From: Hydrogenophaga sp. IBVHS2
GTDB taxonomy: Bacteria > Pseudomonadota > Gammaproteobacteria > Burkholderiales > Burkholderiaceae_C
Reading direction: 5' to 3'
NCBI RefSeq assembly: GCF_002127215.1
Contig: NZ_NFUT01000002.1
Span: 840,162 to 904,161, forward strand
Length of the DNA stretch: 64,000 nucleotides
Both the position numbers and the translations under genes were made by a program. The notes under the pieces were generated by a model. The model did no database searches and was not told the origin of the DNA. It was given only the letters and a program-made list of their open reading frames with translations. Shown one piece after another: positions 9,259 to 17,833 of the stretch (position 1 is the stretch's first letter; every line of letters starts with the position of its first letter).

Positions 9259-11082
9259 TCAGGCGGGGGTGGCGAGACCACCCTGCGAATGCAGGCGGGC
9301 GTACAGGCCGTCGGCGGCCAGCAGTTCGGCGTGGGTGCCCAGTTCGGCGATACGGCCCTCGGTCAGCACCACCACGCGGTCGGCATGCTCGATGGTGGAC
9401 AGCCGGTGGGCAATGACCAGCGTGGTGCGGCCCTGCATCAGGCGCGACAAGGCCTCCTGCACCAGCCGCTCGCTTTCGTTGTCCAGGGCCGAGGTGGCCT
9501 CGTCGAGGATGAGCACCGGCGCATCCTTGTAGATGGCGCGCGCGATGGCCAGCCGCTGGCGCTGACCACCCGAGAGTTCGGCCGCGTTGTGGCCCACCAC
9601 GGTGTGGATGCCTTGCGGCAGGCGCGCCACCAGCTCGCCGAGGTTGGCCGACTGCAGCGCGGCCAGCACCCGGGCTTCGTCGATCTGCTCGGGCTCGCTG
9701 CCCAGGGCCACATTGGCCGCCAGGCTGTCGTTGAGCATGACCACGTCCTGAGAGACCATCGCGAACTGACGGCGCAGGCTGGCGAGGTCCCAGTCGGGCA
9801 GGGGAGTGCCATCGAGCGTGATGTGGCCCTGATCCACCTCCACGAAGCGCGGCAGCAGATTGACCAGCGTGGTCTTGCCGGAGCCCGACGGGCCGACAAA
9901 GGCCAGCACCTCGCCAGGGCGCACCCGCAGCGACACGCCGTGCAGTGCCACATGACCGCCGTGTCCGGTCTCGCCGTCCCGCTCCGGGTAGCGCACGGTC
10001 ACACCGTGCAGTTCGATGGCGCCCTGCACCCGGTCGGCGGTGTGGGTGCCCCCGGTCTGCACCGGCGTCTGCTCGATCAGTTCCAGCCCGCGCTCCAGGG
10101 CGGCCAGCCCGCGGGTGATGGGCGCAGTGATCTCGGCCAGGTGCCGGATGGGGGTGATAAGCATGAGCATGGCGGTGACGAAGGCCACGAAGTTGCCCAC
10201 GCTCACGCCGCTGCTGGTGCTCTGCCACAGCGCCACCGCGATCACGGCCGACAAGGCGCCCGAAGCCAGCAGCTGGGTCAGCGGCGTCATGGCGGCCATC
10301 GCGATGGTGGATTTCAACGCCAGCTTGCGCAGCCGCACGCTCAGTGCCTCGAACCGGTCGGCCTGGCGATCCTGCGCGCCGTGCAGCCGGATCATGCGGT
10401 AGGCCAGGGCGTTTTCTTCCACCACATAGGCCAGCTCGTCGGTGGCCTTCTGGCTGTCCTTGGTCAGCTGGTACAGCCGCCGGGTCAGCACCCGCATGAT
10501 CAGGATCAGCCCGGGGAACACCGCCAGCACGATCAGCGTGAGTTTCCAGTTCAGGTAGACCAGGTAGCCCATGAGCGCCAGCACCGTCAACGAATCCTTG
10601 GCCAGCGTGAGGAAGGCCGACACCAGCATCTGCGAACCGGTCTGCACCTCGTACACCAGCGTGTTGGACAGCTTGCTGGCGCTCTGCCGCGAGAACAGCG
10701 CCATCTGTGCCTCGTTCAGGCGCGCAAACATGGCCCGGCGTAGGTTGAGCATGCCCAGGCTGGCGGTGTAGGACAGGGCGTACTGGGCCACGAAGGTGGC
10801 CATGCCCCGCAGGCCGAACAGCCCCATCAGCGCCACCGGCACCGCCCACAGCGGCACCTGGCCGGCGGCAAAGCCTTTGTCGAGCAGCATCTGCAGCAGG
10901 GCCGGGATGGCGGGCTCGGTCAGCGCGCCCACCAGGGTGGCCAGCGCTGCCAGTGCGATACCGGCCTTGGCGCCGCGGAAATAGGGCCACACGCGGCGCA
11001 GGCGCTGCCCCAGGGTGCCGGGCGGGAGCGCAGAGGGGGCGGGTGCGGCGGGTGCGGCCGGCGGGGCGTTGGATGCGGTCAA
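9259..11082 (-). CDS. msbA: Lipid A export ATP-binding/permease MsbA
   Basis: 607-aa ABC half-transporter of the MsbA type that flips lipid A-core across the inner membrane. A six-helix membrane domain (about residues 30-330) precedes the nucleotide-binding domain, with Walker [10 protein letters not shown], signature [14 protein letters not shown], Walker [13 protein letters not shown] and switch AHRLSTIE. The first ~25 residues are Ala/Pro-rich. It converges on rng with only 12 bp between stop codons and is divergent from tolB. Confidence 0.93.
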   Translation of the reverse strand: MTASNAPPAAPAAPAPSALPPGTLGQRLRRVWPYFRGAKAGIALAALATLVGALTEPAIPALLQMLLDKGFAAGQVPLWAVPVALMGLFGLRGMATFVAQYALSYTASLGMLNLRRAMFARLNEAQMALFSRQSASKLSNTLVYEVQTGSQMLVSAFLTLAKDSLTVLALMGYLVYLNWKLTLIVLAVFPGLILIMRVLTRRLYQLTKDSQKATDELAYVVEENALAYRMIRLHGAQDRQADRFEALSVRLRKLALKSTIAMAAMTPLTQLLASGALSAVIAVALWQSTSSGVSVGNFVAFVTAMLMLITPIRHLAEITAPITRGLAALERGLELIEQTPVQTGGTHTADRVQGAIELHGVTVRYPERDGETGHGGHVALHGVSLRVRPGEVLAFVGPSGSGKTTLVNLLPRFVEVDQGHITLDGTPLPDWDLASLRRQFAMVSQDVVMLNDSLAANVALGSEPEQIDEARVLAALQSANLGELVARLPQGIHTVVGHNAAELSGGQRQRLAIARAIYKDAPVLILDEATSALDNESERLVQEALSRLMQGRTTLVIAHRLSTIEHADRVVVLTEGRIAELGTHAELLAADGLYARLHSQGGLATPA

Positions 11083-11268
11083 GGGCGAACGTTGGATGGA
11101 CGGATGCGGAACCTGCGGGCCGCAAAGGGATCACATGGCCGCTTGCGCGGGGTCGGACCACCTCTCACATCTTGTCACGGGAGGGGGTCACGTGCCTCCG
11201 GTATTATCGGCCGCTCTCTTTCGGACCGCGACCACCGCCTGCGCAACACGTCCCGAGACCCCACCAAG

Positions 11269-12585
11269 ATGCCCGATCAGATCCGAACCGCTTCGTTCGT
11301 CCCCATGCCGCGCCGCCGCGCGCTGGGTCTCGTGTCCTCCCTCCCTCTGCTGGCCCTGCCGTTCTCGCAGGCCCATGCCCAGTTCCGTGTCGAGATCGCC
11401 GGCGTCGGTCTGACGCAGTTCCCCTTTTCGGTCGTGAACTTCCGCGGCAACGATGCCGCCAGCGAGAACATGGCCGCCATCATCCGCGCCGATCTGGAGC
11501 GCAGTGGCCAGTTCCGATTCGTCGAGCCGGTGCCCGGTGCGCTGGACGAAACCTCCCGCCCCGACCTGGCACCCTGGCGCCAGCGTGGCACCGACTCGCT
11601 CGTGACCGGCAGCGTCACCCGTCTGGCCGACGGCCGCTTCGACGTGCGCTTCCGGTTGTGGGACGTGGTCCGCGCCCAGGACCTGGGTGGCCTCAGCTAC
11701 CCGGTGGTGGCGGCCGATCTGCGACTGGCTGCCCACCGCATCGCCGACTACATCTACGAAAAGCTCACCGGCGACAAGGGCGTCTTCTCGACCCGCATTG
11801 CTTACGTGACCAAGGCGCCGCAGCGCTACAACCTCTGGGTGGCCGACGCCGACGGCTTCAACGCCCGGCCTGCGCTGACCAGTCCGGAGCCCATCATCTC
11901 CCCGAGCTGGGCCCCCGGCGGCACCCAGCTGGCCTATGTGTCGTTCGAGTCGCGCAAGCCGGTCATCTATGTGCACGACGTGGCCACGGGCAAGCGGCGT
12001 CTGCTGGCCAGTTTCCGCGGCTCCAACAGCGCGCCAGCCTGGTCGCCCGATGGCCGTCAGGTGGTCGCCACCCTGTCGATCTCGGGTAACGCCCAGATTT
12101 ATGGCATGGACGCCAACGGCGGTGAGCCCCGACGCCTGTCCAGCAGCAGCAGCATCGATACCGAACCGGTGTTCAGTGCCGACGGCAAGTCGATCTTCTT
12201 CGTCAGCGACCGCGGCGGCTCGCCGCAGATCTACCGCATGGAGGCCGGCGGCGGCAATGCGCAGCGCCTGACCTTCAGCGGCAACTACAACATCTCGCCT
12301 GCGCCCAGTGCCGACGGCCGCTGGCTGGCCTACATCTCCCGCGTGGGCGGCGCCTTCCGGCTGCACGTGATGGACCTGGCCAGCGGACAGGTGACCGCCG
12401 TGACCGACGGCTCGGCCGACGAGAGCCCGAGCTTTTCCCCCAACAGCCGCCTGATCATCTACGCCACCCGCGACAAGGGCCAGGAGGCGCTCATGACCAC
12501 CACGGTCGATGGGCGCATCAAGACCCGTCTGGCCGGCTCGCAAGGCGACATCCGCGAGCCCGAGTGGGGCCCGTTCATCAAGTGA
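11269..12585 (+). CDS. tolB: Tol-Pal system periplasmic beta-propeller protein TolB
   Basis: 438 aa. A twin-arginine-like basic N-terminus and hydrophobic core end at SQAHA, giving a signal peptide. An N-terminal domain ([20 protein letters not shown]) precedes the C-terminal propeller with repeated [24 protein letters not shown] blades. TolB links Pal to TolA in outer-membrane constriction. ATG 11269 is used; ATG 11305 (MPRRRALGL) would also leave a full signal peptide. tolQ, tolR and tolA are not upstream, where msbA lies divergently. Confidence 0.95.
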   Translation: MPDQIRTASFVPMPRRRALGLVSSLPLLALPFSQAHAQFRVEIAGVGLTQFPFSVVNFRGNDAASENMAAIIRADLERSGQFRFVEPVPGALDETSRPDLAPWRQRGTDSLVTGSVTRLADGRFDVRFRLWDVVRAQDLGGLSYPVVAADLRLAAHRIADYIYEKLTGDKGVFSTRIAYVTKAPQRYNLWVADADGFNARPALTSPEPIISPSWAPGGTQLAYVSFESRKPVIYVHDVATGKRRLLASFRGSNSAPAWSPDGRQVVATLSISGNAQIYGMDANGGEPRRLSSSSSIDTEPVFSADGKSIFFVSDRGGSPQIYRMEAGGGNAQRLTFSGNYNISPAPSADGRWLAYISRVGGAFRLHVMDLASGQVTAVTDGSADESPSFSPNSRLIIYATRDKGQEALMTTTVDGRIKTRLAGSQGDIREPEWGPFIK

Positions 12586-12655
12586 CGGTTCTCCCCGCGA
12601 TCCCGTTTCCCCTGTTGTTCCTCTCGTTCTTTTCCATCCATCAAAAGGTCCCCAC

Positions 12656-13216
12656 ATGAACCAGAACCTGTCCCGTCCCCTGTTCCGTCGCGCCGGCCTG
12701 GCCATCGGCCTGACCGCTGCCATGCTGCTGGCCGCCTGCGGCTCCAACGTCAAGCTCGATGAAGTGCCGGTGTCCGACCGTTCGGGCACCGCCACCGGTG
12801 CCGGTGCCGGCGGCCAGGGCAGCGGCGTCGATCCGCGTGGCGTGACCGGCGTGCAGGTGCAGGGTGCCGGTGGCGCCCAGCCGCAGCAGCTCCAGCGCAT
12901 CGTGTACTTCGATTACGACAGCTTCGAGGTCAAGCCCGAGTTCGCCTCCGCCCTGGAAGCCAACGCCAAGTACCTCAACGCCAACCGCACCGCCCGTGTC
13001 GGCCTGGAGGGTCACACCGACGAGCGCGGCGGCCGCGAGTACAACCTGGCCCTGGGCCAGAAGCGTGCCGAAGCCGTGCGCCGTGCACTGTCGCTGCTGG
13101 GCGTGTCCGACAGCCAGATGGAAGCCGTGAGCTTCGGTGAAGAGAAGCCCGCCCAGACCGGCTCCGACGAAGCGGCCTTCTCGAAGAACCGCCGCGTCGA
13201 AATCAACTACCGCTGA
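12656..13216 (+). CDS. pal: Peptidoglycan-associated lipoprotein Pal
   Basis: 186 aa. The signal peptide ends in a lipobox (LLAAC), with Cys near residue 26 as the lipidation site. A Gly/Ala linker leads to an OmpA-like domain that binds diaminopimelate in peptidoglycan; GHTDERGGREYNLALGQKRA is the diagnostic segment. It anchors the outer membrane to the wall with TolB. It lies 70 bp after tolB and one base before cpoB. Confidence 0.96.
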   Translation: MNQNLSRPLFRRAGLAIGLTAAMLLAACGSNVKLDEVPVSDRSGTATGAGAGGQGSGVDPRGVTGVQVQGAGGAQPQQLQRIVYFDYDSFEVKPEFASALEANAKYLNANRTARVGLEGHTDERGGREYNLALGQKRAEAVRRALSLLGVSDSQMEAVSFGEEKPAQTGSDEAAFSKNRRVEINYR

Positions 13217-13217
13217 C

Positions 13218-13997
13218 ATGCAGGCCGCCCGTCAACGTCTGAGCGGCTGGTCCGGGCTGTGCGCCGTTGCCTTGTCGGCAGCGGTGCTCTGGCCCACCCA
13301 GGCCCATGCCCTGTTTGGTGACGACGAAGCCCGCCAGGCGATCCTGGAACTGCGGCGCAAGGTCGATGCCAACCAGGCCGCGAGCGAGGCGGCCCGCAGC
13401 GAGGGCGATGCCGCCACCCGCCGCAGCCTGCTCGAACTCTCCAACCAGATCGAGCAGCTGCGCGGCGAGCTGGCCCGCCTGCGTGGCCAGAACGAACAGC
13501 TCGCCCGCGAGGTGGCCGAGCTGCAGCGCGCCCAGAAGGATGTGCAGGCCGGCATCGACGCGCGACTGCGCGAGGTCGAACCGCTGAAGGTGGAGCTGGA
13601 CGGGCAGAGCTTCGTGGCCCAGCCGGCCGAGAAGGCCCAGTTCGAGGCCGCCATGGCGACCCTGCGTCGCTCGGAGTTCGCCGCGGCATCGACGGCCTAC
13701 ACCGCCTTCCTGCGCCAGTACCCGGCCAGCGGCTACACGCCCTCGGCCCTGTACTGGCTCGGCAATGCGCAGTACGCCGCCCGCGCGTACAAGGACTCGG
13801 CCGACAGCCACCGCCGTCTGGTCACCGAGTTCCCGAACCACCCGCGCACCCCCGAAGCCATGCTGGCCATGGCCAACAGCCAGGTGGAACTCAAGGACGC
13901 CAAGGCGGCGCGTCGCACCCTGGACGATCTGGTCAAGAAGTATCCCCAGTCCGAGGCGGCTGCCGCTGCCAAGGAGCGTCTCGCGCGCCTGCGCTGA
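13218..13997 (+). CDS. cpoB: Cell division coordinator CpoB (YbgF)
   Basis: 259 aa. A signal peptide ending near THAHA/QAHA is followed by a heptad-rich trimerising coiled coil (about residues 35-120, RRSLLELSNQIEQLRGELA) and a C-terminal TPR domain (SEFAAASTAYTAFLRQYP, then YKDSADSHRRLVTEFP). CpoB couples PBP1B activity to Tol during constriction. Its place directly after pal is the standard order. Confidence 0.94.
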   Translation: MQAARQRLSGWSGLCAVALSAAVLWPTQAHALFGDDEARQAILELRRKVDANQAASEAARSEGDAATRRSLLELSNQIEQLRGELARLRGQNEQLAREVAELQRAQKDVQAGIDARLREVEPLKVELDGQSFVAQPAEKAQFEAAMATLRRSEFAAASTAYTAFLRQYPASGYTPSALYWLGNAQYAARAYKDSADSHRRLVTEFPNHPRTPEAMLAMANSQVELKDAKAARRTLDDLVKKYPQSEAAAAAKERLARLR

Positions 13998-14032
13998 GCC
14001 CGGTCCGGCCCCCGGCCCGCGCCGGGTGGCCT

Positions 14033-14038
14033 CCTACA
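14033..14038 (+). promoter_or_regulatory. Putative -10 for the YeeE-type transporter
   Basis: TACAAT ends 10 bp before the ATG at 14049, so transcription would start about four bases upstream of the codon. If used, the mRNA is nearly leaderless. The upstream 20 bp are GC-rich with no recognisable -35. Confidence 0.3.
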
Positions 14039-14048
14039 ATGGCGGGTT

Positions 14049-15161
14049 ATGGAACTCGCCGAATTCAACCAGCTTCGCATCACCACGCTGTGGGCGGCCT
14101 TTGCCGTGGCCGTCGCCTTCGGCTTCATCGCCCAGCGAACCCACTTCTGCACCATGGGGGCGGTCAGCGACATCGTCAACATGGGTGACTGGACCCGCAT
14201 GCGCATGTGGGGCATGGCCGTAGGCGTGGCCGCCATCGGTTTCCATGCACTGGGCTGGCTGGGCTTGATCGACACCACCCAATCCATCTACACCGGCGCC
14301 CGGGTGGTCTGGCTCTCGGCCCTGAGCGGTGGTGCACTGTTCGGGTTCGGCATGGTCCTGGCCTCGGGCTGCGGCAGCAAGACGCTGGTGCGCATCGGTG
14401 GTGGCAGCCTGAAGTCCCTCGTGGTGTTCTTTGTGATGGGGCTGGCGGCCTTCATGACGCTGCGCGGCGTCTTTGCCGTGTGGCGCAACGCCACGGTCGA
14501 CCAGGTGTTCTTCGAACTGCCCCAGGGCAGCGCGGTGCCGGCCTGGGTGGCAGCGGCCACAGGGCTGGAGACCGGTTTGGCCGGACTCGTGTGCGCGCTG
14601 GTGCTGGGCGGTGCCCTGGTGCTCTGGGCGATGCTCGGTCGGGATTTCCGCACCGGCAACAACCTGCTGGCCGGCTTCGGCATCGGCCTGGTGGTGGTGG
14701 CCATGTGGTGGGTCAGCGGCCATCTGGGTTTCGTGCCCGAGCACCCTGAAACGCTGGACGCCGTCTTCCTGGGCAGCAACACCGGCCGCATGGACGCGTT
14801 GACCTTCACCGCACCCATGGCCTATGCGCAGGACTGGCTCATCTTCTACAGCGATGCCAGCAAGGTGCTCACCTTCGGCGTGGTCACCGTGGCCGGTGTC
14901 GTGGTGGGCGCGCTGGCCTGTGCGCTGATCGAGGGCAGCTTCCGCTGGGAAGGGTTTGCCGGCACCCAGGACACCGCGCTGCACATCGTGGGTGCGATCT
15001 GCATGGGCGTGGGCGGTGTCACCGCGCTGGGCTGCACGGTGGGGCAGGGCCTGTCGGGACTGTCCACCCTCAGCCTGACCAGCGCCATTGCGGTGGCCGG
15101 CATCATGCTCGGTGCGGTGCTGGGCTTCCGTCTGCAGATCTGGTTGCTGGAGCGCGGGTGA
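14049..15161 (+). CDS. YeeE/YedE family (TsuA-like) sulfur-compound transporter
   Basis: 370-aa integral membrane protein with about nine or more hydrophobic helices. Three conserved cysteine-containing loops are present: THFCTMGAVSD, SGCGSKTLVRIGGG and LGCTVGQGLSG. In TsuA, such cysteines relay thiosulfate across the membrane. This supports uptake of thiosulfate or another sulfur compound, but the substrate is inferred. Its TGA overlaps the tcdA GTG. Confidence 0.88.
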   Translation: MELAEFNQLRITTLWAAFAVAVAFGFIAQRTHFCTMGAVSDIVNMGDWTRMRMWGMAVGVAAIGFHALGWLGLIDTTQSIYTGARVVWLSALSGGALFGFGMVLASGCGSKTLVRIGGGSLKSLVVFFVMGLAAFMTLRGVFAVWRNATVDQVFFELPQGSAVPAWVAAATGLETGLAGLVCALVLGGALVLWAMLGRDFRTGNNLLAGFGIGLVVVAMWWVSGHLGFVPEHPETLDAVFLGSNTGRMDALTFTAPMAYAQDWLIFYSDASKVLTFGVVTVAGVVVGALACALIEGSFRWEGFAGTQDTALHIVGAICMGVGGVTALGCTVGQGLSGLSTLSLTSAIAVAGIMLGAVLGFRLQIWLLERG

Positions 15162-15991
15162 CCGACGCCACCGAGCCTTCCGGCACCGAGCTGTTCGAGC
15201 GCCGTTTCGGCGGTCTGCGTCGCCTCTATGGTGTGGAGGGGGCGCAGCGCGTCTTCAATGCTCATGTGGTGGTCGTCGGCCTGGGTGGCGTGGGCTCCTG
15301 GAGCGCCGAGGCGCTGGCCCGCAGCGGAGTGCGGTGTCTGACACTGATCGACATGGACCATGTCGCCGAGTCCAACATCAACCGGCAGATCCACGCGCAG
15401 CTGGCCACCCTGGGGCAGTCCAAGATCGATGCCCTGCGCGATCGCATCCACAGTTTCCACCCGGGGTGCACGGTGCGCTGCATCGATGATTTTGTCTCGC
15501 CCGAGAACTGGCCCGCGCTGCTGGGTGCGGAGCTGCCCGATGCCGTCATCGATGCCTGTGACCAGGTCAAGGCCAAGACGGCCATGGCCGCGTGGTCGTG
15601 GTCGACGGGGGTGCCGCTGGTGTCGGTCGGTGCGGCCGGCGGCAAGCGCCATGCCGAGCGCATCGAGATCGGCGACCTCGGCACCGTCACCCACGACCCG
15701 CTGCTGGCGCAGCTGCGCTACCGCCTGCGCAAGTCGCACGGCGGTGCCCGACAGGGCCCGATGCACCTGGCCTGCGTGTTCAGCCGGGAGCCCGTGGCCC
15801 CGCCCGACCCGTCTTGCGGGCTCGACGGAAGTGATGGCAGCCTCAACTGCCACGGCTTCGGTTCGGTGGTCAGCGTGACCGCCAGCGCCGGCATGGCGGC
15901 GGCCGGGTGGGTGATGAACACACTGGCTGCAGGAAATTTGCGAAAAGTGAAGCCCTCTTCAAAAACACCCAAAAATGACGCTATAATTTGA
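15158..15991 (+). CDS. tcdA: tRNA threonylcarbamoyladenosine dehydratase (TcdA/CsdL)
   Basis: 277-aa ThiF/E1-like enzyme that cyclises t6A37 of tRNA to ct6A. The adenylation loop VVVVGLGGVGSWSAEALARSG and the SNINRQIHA segment identify TcdA rather than MoeB/ThiF. The GTG at 15158 overlaps the previous stop. The last codons (PKNDAII) are also the promoter of the following tRNA-Lys, so coding and promoter sequence overlap. Confidence 0.93.
   Translation: MTDATEPSGTELFERRFGGLRRLYGVEGAQRVFNAHVVVVGLGGVGSWSAEALARSGVRCLTLIDMDHVAESNINRQIHAQLATLGQSKIDALRDRIHSFHPGCTVRCIDDFVSPENWPALLGAELPDAVIDACDQVKAKTAMAAWSWSTGVPLVSVGAAGGKRHAERIEIGDLGTVTHDPLLAQLRYRLRKSHGGARQGPMHLACVFSREPVAPPDPSCGLDGSDGSLNCHGFGSVVSVTASAGMAAAGWVMNTLAAGNLRKVKPSSKTPKNDAII
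15958..15987 (+). promoter_or_regulatory. tRNA-Lys promoter inside the 3' end of tcdA
   Basis: Consensus -10 TATAAT (15982-15987) with a weak -35 TTCAAA (15958-15963) at 18 bp. The block AAAAATGACGCTATAATTTG and the following GAGGCT recur upstream of tRNA-Asn at 27475-27450 on the other strand. The -10 overlaps the last two sense codons of tcdA. Confidence 0.75.
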
Positions 15992-16075
15992 GGCTTCGCA
16001 GGGTGCGATGAACACTGTTCACCAAACGATGCGAATGAACCAAGGCTGCTTGCAAGAGCGTTGCCAAGGCAGTGT

Positions 16076-16151
16076 GGGACGTTAGCTCAGTTGGTAGAGC
16101 AGCGGACTTTTAATCCGTTGGTCGGCAGTTCGAGCCTGCCACGTCCTACCA
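16076..16151 (+). tRNA. tRNA-Lys (UUU)
   Basis: 76 nt with an encoded CCA. The acceptor stem pairs GGGACGT with ACGTCCT. The anticodon stem GCGGA/TCCGT encloses loop CTTTTAA (anticodon TTT), and the T arm is GGCAGTTCGAGCCTGCC. The gene remains intact although an element has integrated in its 3' half. Confidence 0.98.
16104..16151 (+). repeat. attL: 48-bp core within tRNA-Lys
   Basis: From GGACTTTTAATCC in the anticodon arm to the CCA end. It is identical to 24929-24976 over 48 bp and diverges on both sides. The core covers the anticodon loop and T arm, a usual target for tyrosine recombinases. Confidence 0.93.
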
Positions 16152-16173
16152 CCAACATGGCGTAAGCCCTAGA

Positions 16174-16206
16174 AACCCCGCTATCTAACTGGTAGCGGGG
16201 TTTTTT
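16174..16206 (+). terminator. Rho-independent terminator after tRNA-Lys
   Basis: AACCCCGCTA (16174-16183) pairs with TAGCGGGGTT (16193-16202), followed by a run of T. It lies inside the element, so the element supplies the present terminator of tRNA-Lys. The ancestral terminator is at 24984-25020. Confidence 0.85.
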
Positions 16207-16219
16207 AGTTTCTGGCGCA

Positions 16220-16240
16220 GTAACAGTTTGGTGACAGTCT
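16220..16240 (+). repeat. Candidate integrase arm-type site, left end
   Basis: Two GTRACAGT motifs in tandem (GTAACAGTTT then GGTGACAGTCT). The right end has the same pair in swapped order at 24795-24815, and TCTGGCGC occurs beside both (16211-16218 and 24813-24820). Confidence 0.5.
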
Positions 16241-16372
16241 CCTGCCCTCTCTGGCGGCTCGATCCGTCCTACTTCACTAGGTGTCAGCCCGGTTAGGAAT
16301 GCAGCCCAAAAGCGTCTAGTCTCCGTTGCGTAGGCAGCCCTTTTGGCTGTCCCAGAGACATGAAAGGGTGCA

Positions 16373-16762
16373 ATGGACAGAAAGACGATCCTTTGGGGTG
16401 GCTTCGAGGTCACCTATGGCTCGAAGGAAGACAAGTACAGGGCTCATGCAGTGCCGAGGTCTAAGGCTCGCGGCCTAGGACTGACCAACATATCTGCAGA
16501 GGGTGCCACCGCGAGCGAAACTCTAACTGCGATGTACAGGCTGATCGTCGATGCATGGAAACCTTTCACAGAGAAGGATCCTGACGTCCAGGCTCGCTTG
16601 AATAAGGGCTCCGTCACTGGGCATTCGGCTGAATGCCATCGGTGTCATCACGGAGTACACAGCGCCTACATGCCTGCGTGTGCTGCTTGTAAGCGCTCTA
16701 TTTGTTTGAACTGTGGCTCGTGCCTGTGCGGATACTCAGGACCGATCAAGTCTCCGACCTAA
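16373..16762 (+). CDS. Unknown cargo protein with C-terminal cysteine-rich zinc-binding region
   Basis: 129 aa, not recognised. Residues 88-119 hold eight cysteines in C-x2-C pairs (C88/C91, C103/C106, C111/C114, C117/C119) with histidines at 84, 89, 92, 93 and 96, which suggests a two-zinc module of RING, LIM or ribbon type. The N-terminal 80 residues are soluble mixed alpha/beta with no known motif. AAGGG lies just before the ATG at 16373. It is the first of three plus-strand genes with gaps of 7 and 2 bp, so an operon. Codon use and GC are unlike the host genes. Confidence 0.75.
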   Translation: MDRKTILWGGFEVTYGSKEDKYRAHAVPRSKARGLGLTNISAEGATASETLTAMYRLIVDAWKPFTEKDPDVQARLNKGSVTGHSAECHRCHHGVHSAYMPACAACKRSICLNCGSCLCGYSGPIKSPT

Positions 16763-16769
16763 TCTGACC

Positions 16770-17099
16770 ATGAGCTCATACACCAGCCCAAAACGCGCGC
16801 TCTTTCTACTCGATGAATTGCAGGCGCTAGGCTTCACCGACAAAGCATTCGGAGTCCTTCATCATTTCGGACCCAAGGAGAGGATTCAGTCGTTCCGCAA
16901 CTACTGCGAGACTCGTCCTAAAGCGTTCCAGGCAGGCGGCACTAACGCTGCTGTTGTCCAGAGACTAGAGATGGTGCTGCGCATGTATTGGGCGGCTGGC
17001 CTCATGTCCAGCCACGAGGATCTTTTCGTGCACCTCGCGCATGCCACGATGGTGGAGGTGCCCCTACAGAGCGTGCTTCCCATTGATCATTCGGAGTGA
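16770..17099 (+). CDS. Unknown cargo protein, second gene of the attL operon
   Basis: 109-aa soluble protein with no motif I recognise and rich in predicted helix. Segments such as RALFLLDELQALGFTDKAF and RLEMVLRMYWAAGLMSSHED look like amphipathic helices. It starts 7 bp after the zinc-binding gene and ends 2 bp before the membrane protein gene, so the three are probably co-expressed and may act together. No function is assigned. Confidence 0.7.
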   Translation: MSSYTSPKRALFLLDELQALGFTDKAFGVLHHFGPKERIQSFRNYCETRPKAFQAGGTNAAVVQRLEMVLRMYWAAGLMSSHEDLFVHLAHATMVEVPLQSVLPIDHSE

Positions 17100-17101
17100 C
17101 G

Positions 17102-17650
17102 ATGCGCGGCTTCTGGATTGGCATTATTTCAACCTGCATCGCGCTTTTACTATTACCCGTGGTAGCCCATCCGGGAGCCGAGCCGATCAGGGACTGGCTG
17201 AGAAGCCAAGTGCAAAGCAATGCACCGGCATGGGTGCAGGCTATCGGCAGCGTCGCTGCCGTCGCTATCGTGATCTGGATAGACCGGCGAGCAACAGCCC
17301 AGGCTGAACGTGCGGCCAGTCAGTACGCCGTCTTGTTCATGGCACAGGCCTTGGAGTCGATAGATCAGGCTGCAGAGACCAGTTCAAATGCCATCAAAGC
17401 ACAGCTCCGTTCCAATTTGGCCGCACTTGATGACTGTTATGAGGTCGGCAAAAGCGTAAGGCTTGAATTTCTACCGCCGAGGAAAGCAGTCTCGGTGAGC
17501 ATGGTTCGATCCCACATAGTGCAGGCGAGGAGTGCGACACAGCATGCCCTTGACAGCTCATCTGGACAGTTGGTGGGCTTATCCTTGGCGAATGTGCTGG
17601 CTCAGTATCGGGATGCTGTATTGGCACAGCAGGCCAACTTCTCTCGCTGA
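17102..17650 (+). CDS. Unknown two-helix membrane protein, third gene of the attL operon
   Basis: 182 aa. Hydrophobic segments at about residues 4-22 and 43-60 are separated by a short loop. The rest (62-182) is a soluble, mostly helical domain, probably cytoplasmic. The ATG at 17102 follows GGAG at good spacing; an in-frame GTG at 17096 overlaps the previous stop. Membrane anchoring plus a soluble domain, next to a zinc-binding protein in a satellite, is compatible with an anti-phage or helper-interference role, but nothing in the sequence proves it. Confidence 0.72.
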   Translation: MRGFWIGIISTCIALLLLPVVAHPGAEPIRDWLRSQVQSNAPAWVQAIGSVAAVAIVIWIDRRATAQAERAASQYAVLFMAQALESIDQAAETSSNAIKAQLRSNLAALDDCYEVGKSVRLEFLPPRKAVSVSMVRSHIVQARSATQHALDSSSGQLVGLSLANVLAQYRDAVLAQQANFSR

Positions 17651-17676
17651 TAAGCTGGGTAGGCAAATTTCGATAT

Positions 17677-17702
17677 AAAAGCCCCGGCTTGTGACCGGGG
17701 CT
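17677..17702 (-). terminator. Terminator of the satellite morphogenesis operon
   Basis: On the minus strand, AGCCCCGG and CCGGGGCT form an 8-bp stem followed by TTTT. It lies 132 bp beyond the capsid stop codon and would also separate it from the plus-strand cargo operon. Confidence 0.8.
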
Positions 17703-17782
17703 GATACCTGCCGCGAGACTTGGACGGCTCCGCAGGCTGTCGGCGTTGCTTCTTGGAATGGCGACTGTCCGACTAAGGCCAC

Positions 17783-17817
17783 GTGCGGGGGCCGAAACCT
17801 CGGGGCGCCCTCCGCAC
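17783..17817. other. GC-rich inverted repeat, candidate packaging or processing site
   Basis: GTGCGGGGGC and GCCCTCCGCAC are near-perfect arms (one extra base) around a 14-nt centre. It lies between the capsid gene and its terminator. It has no T tract, so it is not a standard terminator. A cos/pac or RNA-processing role is speculative. Confidence 0.25.
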
Positions 17818-17833
17818 ACTTTGCCCCTGGGGA

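Noticed and set aside
16087..16413. Minus-strand frame over tRNA-Lys (contains GRGRLELPTNGLK)
   Set aside because: Antisense translation of a tRNA, a frequent annotation artefact; part is att core.
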